Assembly (NCBI GenBank): GCA_023935145.1
Contig: CM043699.1
Location: forward strand, 66,313,638-66,377,637
DNA length: 64,000 nt
Source of the DNA: Bretschneidera sinensis
Taxonomy: Eukaryota; Streptophyta; Magnoliopsida; Brassicales; Akaniaceae
Direction: 5' to 3'
Shown here: positions 44,989-56,072 of the stretch, piece after piece
How the letters are laid out: every line of letters starts with the position of its first letter
Position numbering within the stretch: position 1 is the first letter of the stretch
The notes under the pieces: model-generated
The model's database searches: none
What the model was told of the DNA's origin: nothing
The model's input: only the letters and a program-made list of their open reading frames with translations
Position numbers and translations under genes: made by a program

Positions 44989-45332
44989 AGTTTTTAGCAC
45001 CGTTGCTGAGGATTGCACTAAACTTCTTTTTAGAATTATTTTTGTTAGTAATTTATATTTATATTTATATTTTTTCTGTTCTATTTATATTTTCTTTATC
45101 AAACAACCTTAAATTTTTTTTCTCATCTTTTCGTTTTCTGTTTTTTTGTTTTTGTTTAGGTGTGCAGCAGAGGATTTTCTGAGCTCATTGTGATCCAATG
45201 CACTAGTGTAGCGCTCGAGTGCAGGAAGAATAGTGATCGAGCACAGTTCAGGGTGCGCTCGAGCGCAAAAGGTCCAGTAAGTATCCGAGCAGCAGTACTG
45301 AAACTGCCGCACTGAAGTGGTTCAACTGATTG

Positions 45333-46343
45333 ATGCACAGGCTTCCATCCATAAATCCAACCTTCTTTCCACTCAATACAGAGCAAGGAGTAAAGAGCAA
45401 GGACATGTATGAAGAGAACTTAAATGGTAGATTTCCAAATTGGTTGGCTGCTATGGAAAGAAAGATAGATATGCTTGTAAAAGCCATGACTGTGCAAAAT
45501 GTCTCACCTAGTCCACGAGCCAAACAACTCCAGGTATGTTTTATATGTTCCCGTTTTGATCACACTACTGACACTTGCCCTTTGTATTCATCTGCAAATC
45601 AAGAGCAAGCAAATTATGCTGGACAGAACAACTACAACATATATGCAAATACCTATAATCCTTGATGGTGGAACCACCCCAACCTCTCATGGAGCAACAA
45701 TCAAAATGCATTGAACCTTCAAGGACAGCAAAGAAACTCCCAACAAGTAGCTCAAACAGTTTCGGAATCAAAGGAGAGTGCTAGAGAGTCTTGTGATGCA
45801 ATTGGTAACTCAGCAACAATAGCTGATGTCTTCACAAGAACAGTTCATAGCAGAAACAATACAATTTTAGACTGAGCAAAGGAAAATCACTGCAAAGCAT
45901 TAGCAAGCCATTCAAAGACTAGAAATACAAGTGGGGAAATTGGCTAAGGAGCTAAGTGAAAGAAAACAGGGTGAATTTCTAGCCCAAACAATACCCACTC
46001 TAGGTGTTGTTAAGCAAGCTTTTCAGTTCCATCACATTGATCCATTGGAGACCACCCCCACCCTTAGTTTCACAAGATCGAATATAAAGCCAGCATCTGA
46101 GGATGTTACTGATGACATCATTGAAACTGTGCACCTTCTTGAGGCCACTCCAAAGCATCCAAGTAAGTATACCGATCCACTTGAAATTCTTGTGCCTACT
46201 AATACTACTTTTTCCCTTCTATTATCCATATACCAAATTTGGAGTTGAAGCAACTGTCGAAGCATTTGACTTATGCTTATATGGGAGAGAATAAGACACT
46301 ACCTCTGCTAGTTGCTGCCAATCTTAGTTTTGGGGAAGAATAA
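45333..46343 (+). pseudogene. G3 mini-gag (zinc knuckle, no capsid core)
   Basis: Starts at the ATG at 45333 (MHRLPSINPTFFPLNTEQ), homologous to the Gag start of G2, then goes directly to SKDMYEENLNGRF, skipping the roughly 250-codon capsid region. The knuckle CFICSRFDHTTDTC (CX2CX4HX4C) and NIYANTYNP follow; a GGA-to-TGA change stops it at 45666. After a frameshift near 45780 come KLAKELSERKQGEFLAQTIP and KYTDPLEILVPTNT, then LKQLSKHLTYAYMGENKTLP, the segment before RT. The junctions match G1. Confidence 0.87.
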
Positions 46344-46353
46344 GGCTTGGTCC

Positions 46354-47741
46354 GGCTGAAGACGTTAAACTTAGCGCTCATGGGAGACACCTACAACTTA
46401 TCCTGTTATTTTTTATTGTTTTTCATATTTATTGTTATTTATTTATTTTTCGTACTTTTTTGTTTTCCTGTATCATGTTAGTTTTTCCTTTTTAGGAACA
46501 ATGTATGCATCTGTTCAAGTTTGGGGGTGTTCTATGAGCCATACCAGCCTAGCTAGTTCTCCATCTCCCAGGTCAGATCTTTCCATGTTATTCACACATT
46601 GGGGAGAATGCGTAATTTAAGTTTGGGGGTATGGGAGACACATTCACACACTTGTCCTAGTTTTTTTGAAAAGAGAAATGCATATTCAAATTATGTTGAA
46701 AATTTTTGTTTATCTAAACGAATACTGTGATATAATTTCATCAGTGAGCTTAAATCCTAAACACATTAGCTGATAATAGAGTTTTAAGGTGTAGTTACCT
46801 ACTTTTGGCATTTAAGAATTCACAAGTTTGATCTAAAAACTGACACGAGCACATTAGCACATAATGGTGTGAGGTATGACATATAATTTCTATGTATATG
46901 TTTCCATGACCTAACTGTAATCGGATAACTTATTCGAATAAAAATTTGGCATAGAAAAATAGAGAAGAATGTTATTATGCAAAAAAAAAGAAAATAAAAT
47001 TCTCCTAATGATCATTAAATATATTTTCCACTGAGTAACTGGACCTCTTTCCTCAGTAAGCAGTGAGTGTTCACGTCAAAAGGTGGGAATGATACATTTA
47101 ATGATCATTAAATAAAATTTTCATTGAGTAACTGGACCTCTTGCCTCAGTAAGCAGTGAGTGTTCACGTCAAAAGGTGGGGATTTTGCTTGGAAGCGTTG
47201 AGACCAGTTAGTTTCGTAGCCTTTTCAACTCGAGTTAGTAAGTTCTTAGGGGTGTCTTTATACTTAATTCCCTAAAACCATCTGGTTTGGGAGTCATTGG
47301 CTAAACACTCGCTACATTGGTCAATTAGAAAGCTTAATGGAACTCAACATGGCAAAAAGCTCATGATAAAAGAAAAAGAAAAGAAATAAAACTATGCCAT
47401 TATTGTTCATTCTGATAGGAAATTCGATGAATGTTAAGACACCGAAACATGACACATTAGAATCATTTCGAAGTTTCATCTTTTATGTGCTAGTTCACCA
47501 TACACTGATTCGGACTTTTGATGCCTTAGCCTGCCTCTTGTAAGTAATTAAAATTTAGAACTCCTATTCATTACGAAGATGGGTTTGTACTTTAAGCTTG
47601 CTCATGAGTAAATATCATGGTTTGTGTGACACTTAAATTTTCGGATACAATGAATGATGGATTTATCTTTGTTTCTTTGTTTTTCATTTAGTTTTTAGTT
47701 TCGTATTGCTAAGGGACTAGCAATATGTAACTTTGGGGGTG
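46354..47741 (+). other. G3 post-pol motif and 3' untranslated region
   Basis: The motif GGCTGAAGACGTTAAACTTA lies at 46354-46373. No coding signal follows. Polypurine-like AAGTTTGGGGGTG at about 46517-46529 and AAGTTTGGGGGTA near 46619-46631 precede the true tract AACTTTGGGGGTG at 47729-47741. Two ~93-bp tandem repeats (CTGAGTAACTGGACCTCTT ... GTGTTCACGTCAAAAGGTG) start near 47031 and 47124. Confidence 0.8.
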
Positions 47742-48374
47742 TGATAGGAGCTTAAATATTCATATTTAAGCGTCTTAATTTACATTTGTTAAGCTCTTAG
47801 TTTGCGTGTTTTATTCCATTTTACTTCCTTTTTGTGTTTTCTGTGTTTTTATAGGTTTTTGGAAGAAATGAAGCATTTTGGAACTCAAAGAGCAAAAACT
47901 GGAACTGGAAGCTGTAGAAGAGTGCGATCGAGAGCAATGCTTGGTACGATCGAGCGTAGTGCTTGGTACGATCGAGCGCACAAGCACTCGTGCATACAAG
48001 GAGAAGGCTCGAGCCCAACCTTGCGCTTGAGCACAAACTCATGCATTGCTCGAGCACAAACTCATGCGATCGAGCGCACACGCATCAGTGAAACATTAAA
48101 CGGCAGTTCTTATTTTGGAAAGTAAGGTTAGAGACCTGTTTTGGAAATTAGGGTTTCCAAGTGTCCTTAGAACCCTATAAATAGACTTGTAAAACACGGA
48201 AACAGTATCTCCTTTTTTAGGAGCATAACTCCTTTTCTAGGAGCAAATCTTCTTTTTTAGGGGTAGATCTCCCTTTTGAGGAGCATATCTCCTTTTTAGT
48301 TTCAGTTTTAGGTCGGGAGCCCGGAGGCCAGAGGGGATTCTACAGAAGAATTGACGAATCTTCAATGGTGCTCT
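47742..48374 (+). repeat. G3 3' LTR, left part
   Basis: TGATAGGAGCTTAAATATTC..., with palindrome derivatives at 47922-48085. It ends in GGTGCTCT where G4 enters and continues at 57374 with GCTCTCTCGG. Compare the uninterrupted 5' LTR, CAATGGAGCTCTCTCGGG, at 44204. Confidence 0.95.
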
Positions 48375-49645
48375 TGATAAGTGCTTAAATAATCATATTT
48401 AAGCCCCTTAATTTACATTTGTTAAGTAACTTATTTATCTATTTCTATGGATTTTACTTCATTTTCGTGTTTTGTGTGTTTTTCACAGGACTTTGACAAA
48501 AAGGTAATAATTTGGAGCTTTTAGAAGCAAAATTCAAGTTCTGCCATCTAGCAAGGTGTGCTCAAGTGAACCTCCCTTGAGATCAAGCGTACAAGAGCAC
48601 AAGCGCACTTGAAGAAGGCTCGAGCGCATACCGCATACGCTCGAGTGCAATCACTCTAGAGGTGGCAGAGCCAGAATTAGAAAGAAGTCTTCCGACTCCA
48701 AAAAGGAATTAGGGTTTTGGGACATCATGAAGACCCTATAAATAGCCTTGTAAAAACACATAACACACACCTTTTGTTCTACATTCGAAGTAGAGAGCTT
48801 AGGAGAGGAATTGACAACTCGTCTCCCGAGTCTTCTTCGGTTTTAGTTTTCTGTTTTTATTTAATTATGTCTAGCATGTTTACTTTACTTAGTATGTGTA
48901 ACTAAACTCCTATAGGGCTCGATTGAAGCCTTAGTTATGCTTTACCACATATTCATTCATTGATATCTTTGTTATAGCCTTGTTAGAATATTTAACTTGA
49001 TTGATACCTGTTTCTATTTACATTCCTCATTTGTATGTGCCTCATCAACATATGTATGTGGTATGGATAGGTTAGTCGAATCAATTTGGATGACCGAGTC
49101 CTGGGTTCGACATCAGTAACAAGGGATATCCATACTGGATTTTCGGGTTAATCAACATGGGAAATCGGGAGCGGACCAAGCCCTAGGTCCCGTGTGGTTG
49201 CTGATCTCCACAGCCCACATGCTCTCTTAAGGAACAACTCAGTATACACCCATGCTGAATCCCTTAAGAGAGAAAAGAGTTAGAGTATACGCCATGCCTA
49301 ACTAGTTGCATAGGGAGATCAATAGCCTAAGGTATGGGCCAAGCCCTTAAGTTGGCAACCATTAGATATTCATGATAAGGCTAGAGCACTGAAACCTTAG
49401 TTAGTGGGAAAGCATAATTAGTGGTGGCTATCGTGACCCTATGTTCTCATTATTGCTATTTACTCACAATCAAACTATTATTTCTCTCTTTTTAATTTGA
49501 AGAAACTAATTCTAAAACGAAATTCACCAATCCCTGTGGAAAATGATCTCGCACTTGCACACTATGCTACCACAGACCTTGTGCACTTGCAAGTAAAACT
49601 AGAATGATTATTTGCATATTTATTTAAGTAAATAATCGTCCAACA
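48375..49645 (+). repeat. G4 5' LTR (1,271 bp)
   Basis: TGATAAGTGC...CGTCCAACA. TATA box TATAAATAG at 48737-48745. Palindrome-derived words (GGCTCGAGCGCA, TACGCTCGAGTGCA) lie at 48553-48655. Confidence 0.93.
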
Positions 49646-49651
49646 AATTTT

Positions 49652-49669
49652 TGGCGCCGTTGCCGGGGA
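49652..49669 (+). promoter_or_regulatory. G4 primer binding site
   Basis: TGGCGCCGTTGCCGGGGA, six bases after the LTR. It is the least decayed copy in the window and fits the 3' end of plant tRNA-Asp, as in Athila-type elements (recall, unchecked). Confidence 0.85.
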
Positions 49670-49944
49670 TTGCGCTAAATTTTTTTTTTAGAATTGAACT
49701 TCTCATTTAATTTGATTATTGTTATTTCCTTTTTTATTCAATTCTTAATCATTGTGTCTATCTTATTTTTCACTTCTTTAAAAAAAAAAACCCTAATAAA
49801 TTTCTCTGTTTTAGGTACACCAAGAGAGCCCTCTGTATCACTTGCGATTGAGCGCACTCTCTTGTGCGATCAAGCGTAATTGAGGCAGAGAGTCATCCGA
49901 GCAGCAGTATTTGACTGCTGCATTCACATATGTGCCACTAATTC

Positions 49945-51500
49945 ATGCACGGACGATGGTCCAAGAATCAGTATTCCTTCCCTTTGATCCCGAGCTTGAA
50001 AGGTCTATCCGACAAAGGTTTAGAGATAACTCGAAAGAAATAGAAGAAGGATTTGAGGAAGAGATACTAATGGCAGAACATATAGCTGAACAACAGCCAC
50101 CTGAACGGAGGCCAATGAAGCAATCCTTCATCCCGCAGAACCTCGAACAACTTTCGTGCATTGCGTATCAACCTGAGGTGAAAGGAAATTATTACATATC
50201 CCTGAGGATACTCAGTGCACTAACTCACTTTAGGGGTACACCTAGTGAGGATCCACATTTGCACCTTCGAGAGTTCTTCGACCTCTGCAAATTCTAGCAC
50301 ATCCGAGGCTTAGACCAAGAAGGAATAAGATTAATTCTTTTCCCTTTTTCCTTGAAAGATAATGCTAAATTCTGGTATAATTCTTTGCCTGCAGTTTCCA
50401 TCCACACTTAGGAGGAGTTAGCGAGAAAATTTCTAAGGAAGTTCTTCCCAGACCAGAAGACAAGGCAAATGAGGAAAGAAATACAATCCTTCCAACAAAA
50501 GGATGGAGATCTGTTCTTCGAGGCCTGGGGACACTTCAACGAGCTACTACTCAAGTGTCCACACCACAACCTACCCCAAGACGAACTGGTACAAGCCTTT
50601 TATGAAAGTTTAAGTGATTCTAACAAAAACATTGTTGATTCAGGTTGTGGAGAGGTGATGATGGAGAAGAGTAGAGAAGAGGCAATGGAACTTTTCGAAA
50701 CCCTGAGCGAACACACACAGCAGTTCTCCTCTCGAGGTAGACATATAACCAAAAGTAAGGGTATGTATGAGGTAAGCTTAAATGGAGGATCATCTCCTCA
50801 AATGGCTACTGTGGAAAGAAAACTTGACCTATTAGTTAAAGCCATGGCCGCACAGAACACCTCCGCTAACTCGTCAGCTGCACCACTAGAGGTATGTGCC
50901 ATTTGCTCACAGTTTGATGATAATACTGATACTTGTCCTTTATATTCTACAGATCATGAGCAAGCCAACTTTGTGGGACCAAATAATTATCCGCCAAAGA
51001 ACAACCTCCATGCCAACACATACAACCCTGGATGGCGGAATCACCCGAACTTCTCATGGAGCAACAACCAAAACAATCAAGGGCAGCAAATAAATTTCCA
51101 ATCAGCAGCCCAAACTGCCCTCGAACCAAAGAAGAATGACCTCGAAAGCCTTGTGAGGCAACTAGCGACTCAACAACAACAAATCCTGAATAAACATGAA
51201 CAATTCATGGAAGAGTCATGGCAATTTCGGACTGAAATAAGGCAAATCAATGCGAAACATGATCAAATCATTCAAGGACTAGAGGTACAAATGGGACAAT
51301 TGGCCAAATAATTGAGTACCAAAAAGCAAGGTGAGCTCCCGGCCCAGCTATTACCTAATCCAAGAGGACACCAACAGCTGAATGGCATAACAACCTTAAG
51401 AAGTGGAAAGGTCATCGGCACCAACGAGTCTACACAAGCGTCTCTAGATTAAGTCTCCACATCTAAGGTAAGAGAGACAGAAAAGGTAAATACACCTCCA
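49945..51500 (+). pseudogene. G4 gag
   Basis: The inferred start is the ATG at 49945, homologous to G2; a 1-bp deletion soon after shifts the frame. The N-terminus has DPELERSIRQRFRDNS and ERRPMKQSFIPQNL. The capsid core (50220-50740) has THFRGTPSEDPHLHLREFFD, LKDNAKFWYNSLP, RKFLRKFFPDQKT and MRKEIQSFQQKDGDLFFEAW. Then MEKSREEAMELFETLSEH, the knuckle CAICSQFDDNTDTC (the His position reads Asp), YNPGWRNHPNFSWSNNQN and QMGQLAK. Nonsense changes CAG to TAG (50296) and TGG to TAG (50409), plus a stop at 51309, break it. Confidence 0.9.
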
Positions 51501-51515
51501 CCTTTCCCTCAAAGG

Positions 51516-52486
51516 TTGGTAAAGCCTAAAAAGGAAACTAAAATGATTGACATATTTGGAACCTTGAAAAAGGTAGAAATAAATATTCCTTTATTAGAGG
51601 CAATAAAACAACTACCTGCTCATGCTAAGTTTTTAAAAGATTGTTGCACTAAAAAACGAAAGTTTCAGGAGTATGAGACAGTAGCCTTGACTGAAGAGGT
51701 AAATGCTATATTATTAAGAAAATTACCACCCAAGCTAAAAGATCTGGGTAGTTTTACTATTCCTTGCAGGCTAGGTGACCAGCTCTTTGAGCACACATTA
51801 TTGGATCTAGGAACAAGTGTCAATTTGCTACCCTATAGTGTATTCAAGACAGTAAGTTTGGGAGAACTCCAACCAACCTCCATTACTTTACAATTGGCTG
51901 ACAGAAGTATCAAACGACCAAGAGGTATCCTCGAGGATGTTTTGGTAAGAGTAAGTAAATTTATTTTACCCTGCTGATTTTATTGTATTAGACATGGAAG
52001 AGTGCCATATGCCTGTACCACTCCCTATAATCTTAGGGAGACCATTAATGAGCACTGCTGACACAAACATTAACGTAAAAAGAGGTATTGTCACAATAAG
52101 AGTAAATGGTGAAGAAGTAGAATTTAAAATCTTTAATACACTAGACTCCACTAAAACTAATGATGAGTGTCACAATGTGAGTTTCATACAAGGAATTGAT
52201 GAGAAAGTATCCAAGGCCCATGTCATTGATCCATTGAAGACCATCCATAATGACATGGGATTAGAAGTTGGGCCAGAAGATTAAAGATGTCCATGGAGCT
52301 GTGCACATCATCGAGAGCACACCTAAACCTTCAAGTAAGTATAATCCTCAAGTTAAAAATCATATACTTACTAATGCTACTCTTCCTTATTTTATCTACC
52401 AGGTACCTAAATTGGAGGCAAAACAGCTATCAACGAACTTAGAACCACCTGATGGGGGCCCTAAGTGCCTCCTTCAAAAGACGTAG
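51516..52486 (+). pseudogene. G4 protease region
   Basis: Retropepsin: HTLLDLGTSVNLLPYSVF holds the D-L-G-T-S active-site block (near 51795-51850), followed by TLQLADRSIKRPRGILEDVL and HMPVPLPIILGRPLMS. It ends in GGPKCLLQKT, as in G2, with no RT after it. One-base insertions near 51970 and 52270 shift the frame twice. The G2 copy (20909-21889) is intact by comparison. Confidence 0.88.
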
Positions 52487-53311
52487 CCTTAAAAGCTACC
52501 ATAAAGAGCACTTGAGAAATTTCACTTGCTTAACATAGAGCTCAAGTGCCTCTATCAAGGTTAGTGGTACTGAGGCCACTACAAATTGGTATGATTGTAT
52601 CGTTCCTACTTTTTACCTTAATTCGTTTCGTTATATAACCTCTTTTTACTATTTTTGTCTTGCGATCGAGCGCACACCCCATGCACTCGAGCACCAACTT
52701 GCCCTGCATTGAGAACGAGCGCAGAACCCTGCGCACTTGCGCATCATGCAATCGAGTGCACTTCATAAATACGCTCGAGCGTAATCAGGGCAGAGAAGTC
52801 ACGTGCATATTATAAACAGTTTCCCTTTCCCCCTCATTTACGCTCTAGTGCACCTCGCACTCTCAAAAATCGCACTTTACCTCCTCTTGCCCTAAATTTT
52901 GCATCTGCCACTCCACACCATCACTACCTCGCCACATCACCAAGCCCACCACCAGACCTTGCTATTTTATTTCACCTTGAACATATGCCACTTTCCTAAG
53001 CACACAAGGTACATAAATGTCTTTTTGTTTTTGGATACTTACACATAAGTGTTGATCTTCTATTTACATATATGTTATCTATATATAGTCTTATATATTG
53101 ATTGAATTTGCAAGAGGATTGAGTCAAAGGCATATCAATTGTACAGCTTCTGATTTTTGGTGCATATAAGGTGTTCGACAAATTGCTTGACCAAATGCGA
53201 TCGAGCACTTGGTGCTAGCAATTAAGTGTACCTCAAACTGAGCCATCGAGCGCACCAGCAGCTGCGCACGAGCGCAATCATACCAGAAGCAACACTGCTT
53301 GATCACACCGC
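52487..53311 (+). other. G4 spacer with CpG palindromes and TATA-like box
   Basis: No coding signal. Palindrome words at 52662-52790 (TGCGATCGAGCGCA, TACGCTCGAGCGTA) and again at 53198-53280 (ATCGAGCGCACC, ACGAGCGCA). AT-rich sequence with CTATATATAG lies near 53080-53092, 220 bp before the ATG of the extra ORF. The same order is seen in the LTR promoter. Could be an internal promoter or an intron; neither is proven. Confidence 0.55.
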
Positions 53312-54448
53312 ATGGCTTCCACATCCCGAGCTTCCACCAACCGTCACCAGGCATCCTGGCCCAGTTTTGAATAGCGCGAAATACTATTTGAGACAACTTT
53401 CAATGTGGAAGAGGACTTTAAGAGTTTGGACGCCACAAGATGAGCGGTCCAAGAGTTCAAGAACCAGGGGCTTAAGCTGCTATTCAAACCAGTCTGCTCG
53501 ACAGTATACACACGATTTGTGGTCAGTTTCTACGAGAACCTGACCTACGACTGCACCAAGCCAGAGATTTCATCTTCCTCGGTCCAAGGCAGGTTCATAG
53601 AGCTGACCACCACTAACATAGCCAGCTTGTTACATTGCTGCGATGAGTCCCCTCCAGAGGACAGGCACATAGAGGAGCAGCCTAACTCATTCCCTCTCCC
53701 ACACATCATTAAGGATATGTGTGCGGGTCAGTACGCCGACCGCCACAACAATTCGGGGAGCCGATCGAGGTTGCCTTTCCGCCTGTGGTTAGTCGATTCA
53801 GTCCTGCAGCATAATGTGTGTCCTTTAGGGCATAAAACACAGAGGCGGGATCAGTTTCTGCAAGCTCTCTACACTTTCCATCGAGGTCACTAGTACTCCA
53901 TCCCAGCAGTCATATGGAGTCAGATACACAAATTATGGGATGGGGTGCATAACCGGCAAATGACCACAGCTAATGCTTGGGGTCTTCCTTTCCCCTTCTT
54001 GCTCAGTCATATCTTCAAGAAGAAAGGGCTTAAGGGATCTTCTGTAGACGGCCCAGTTAGTGACCAACCTTTCTTTGGGAGAGCCCAGTGGAGCCTCAGC
54101 CAGTCTCACATGCCCCGAGGTCCCCGAGCACAGATTCTAGTTGTCGAGCCTATAGCGGATGATCCGATGGAGGTCGAGCATCCATCGGTGAGCCCTTCAT
54201 AGGAGGAGGATCAAACAAACATGGGATCCATGGAGTATCAACATCTCCTAGATGAGCTATCCTCCTTCTACTGTGAGCTGTCCGACATCCGTCGGGAGGA
54301 TCGTGAGGCAGCCCGTTTGATCCATCAGTAGATTGATGGGTTAGAGGCACAGTTCAAACTACAGGAGGCGATGTTACAGGCCATCCTTGACCACCTAACT
54401 CCTGCACCCGGTACCTCCTTGACTGCACCTACAGATGATCAGCAGTGA
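53312..54448 (+). pseudogene. G4 extra ORF resembling plant putative-transposon-protein domain
   Basis: ATG at 53312 (MASTSRASTNRHQASWPSF) to TGA at 54446-54448: exactly 379 codons including the stop, in one frame with no indel. It is broken by five in-frame stops near 53372, 53441, 53890, 54200 and 54329. At least four fit single transitions from CAG or TGG codons by comparison with G2 or context. Landmarks: VVSFYENLTYDCTKPEI (near residue 70), SVQGRFIEL, an LPFRLWLVDSVL segment, WGLPFPFLLSHIFKKKG (near residue 215), a Pro/Val-rich stretch and a C-terminal helix (MEYQHLLDELSSFYCELSDI). Similar to PF20167 by eye. Function unknown. Confidence 0.72.
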
Positions 54449-54463
54449 GAGGATACCCCGTCT

Positions 54464-56072
54464 AGCTGAAGACGTTAAACTTAGCGCTCATGGGAGGCAC
54501 CACAGACATATCCTTTTTACTTTAGTACTTTTCTTTTGTTTACATTTTTATTTCCATATCTATTATTTATATTTTGTTTTTCGGCACAACGTTTATTTTT
54601 CTTTGTCAGGTACTTAGTGCGTGCATCTAATTCAAGTTTGGGGGCGTGGACAAGCAAGCAAGCAACCGCGTTCTCTATCTCCCAGGTCAGATCTTTCCAT
54701 GCCACACACACATTAGGGACAATGTGTATTTTAAGTTTGGGGATAATGGGAGATACTAGATACTATCACACATGCACGCACTAAGTCCTAGTTTTTTTTT
54801 TTCTGAAAAGATAAATGAATGTTCTTTTGTTAAAACAAAAATTTTGGTTGATTTAAAAATTCGATAACACTTCATTAGTAAGCTTAAAAGCTAGAACACA
54901 TAGTCTTGTAATAGGAATTTTACAAAGTTTAGTTACCTACCTCAAGGCACCTAAGAATTCACGAGTTTGATCCAAATTTGCACGAGCACATTTAACACAC
55001 ATTTGTGTGGGGTATTACATATAATTCTCTTGTATATGTTTCCATAATCTAACTGTAATCATACAACTTATTGAAAAGAACACTTTGGCATAAGAAAAAT
55101 AAAGAAGAAAAAAAAAATAATATGTTCGTCATGTAAAAAGTGATAAAAAAGCTTCTAATGATCAGTAAAAACTTTTCACTGAGTAACTGGACCTCTTGCC
55201 TCAGTAAGTATTGAGTGTTCACGTCAAAAGGTGGAAAGTGAACCTTTAATGATCATAATAAATTTTCCCACTGAGTAACTGGGCCTCTTGCCTCAGTAAG
55301 CATTGAGTGTTCACGCCAAAAGGTGGGAAATTCATTAAGAAGTATAAAAAAAACTTGCTAGTTTCGTAGCCTTTTTGACTCGAGTTAGTAAGTCCTTAGG
55401 GGTGTCTTTACACCTAATGCTCTAAAACCATCTGGTTTGGGAGTCATTGGCCAAACACTCGTTACAAGGGTCAACTAGAAAGCTCGAGGGAACTCAACAT
55501 GGCAGCATGGGAGTCATTTAGAAGCATTAAAACCAGTTAGTTCCGTAACCTTTTTGATTCGAGTTAGTAAGTCCTTAGGGGTGTCTTTACACCTAATGCC
55601 CTAAAACCATTTGGTTTGGGAGTCATTGGCTAAACACTCGTACAAGGGTCAAATAGAAAGCTCGATGGAACTCAACATGGTAAAGATCGCATGATAAAAA
55701 GAAAAAGAAAAAAATGAAGTATTATGCCATATTTGCTCTCTTTGATAAGGAATTCAATAAAAGTTGGGGCATCAAAACCCTATACGCTAAAATTATGTGG
55801 AAGCTCCATCTTATATGTGCTAACTCATCACACACAAATCAAACTTGCAATGCCTTAAGCCAACCTTAGGTAAGTAACTTAAAACTTTTGAAAGTCCTTT
55901 TGCAATCCAAAATGTGTTTTTATTCTAAGCTTACTCATTAACGGTTATCATAGTTTTATGTGCAACCCAAATCTTTGAATATCATAGAAATGAATTTATC
56001 TTTAAATTTTGTTCTAACATAGTCTTTAATTTTGTATTGCTAAGGGACTAGCAATATATAAGTTTGGGGGTG
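54464..56072 (+). other. G4 post-pol motif and 3' untranslated region
   Basis: The post-pol motif is at 54464-54501, 16 bp after the extra ORF. Then polypurine-like motifs near 54634 and 54732, two ~90-bp repeats of the CTGAGTAACTGG unit (near 55176 and 55268), and two copies of a longer unit beginning AGTTTCGTAGCC/AGTTCCGTAACC (near 55360 and 55540) with TTAGGGGTGTCTTTACACC. The true polypurine tract AAGTTTGGGGGTG is at 56060-56072. No gene seen. Confidence 0.8.

Noticed and set aside
52487..53311. A solo LTR within G4
   Set aside because: It shares palindrome words and an AT box with the LTRs but lacks the TGATAAG and CAACA borders and the TATAAATAGACTTG context.
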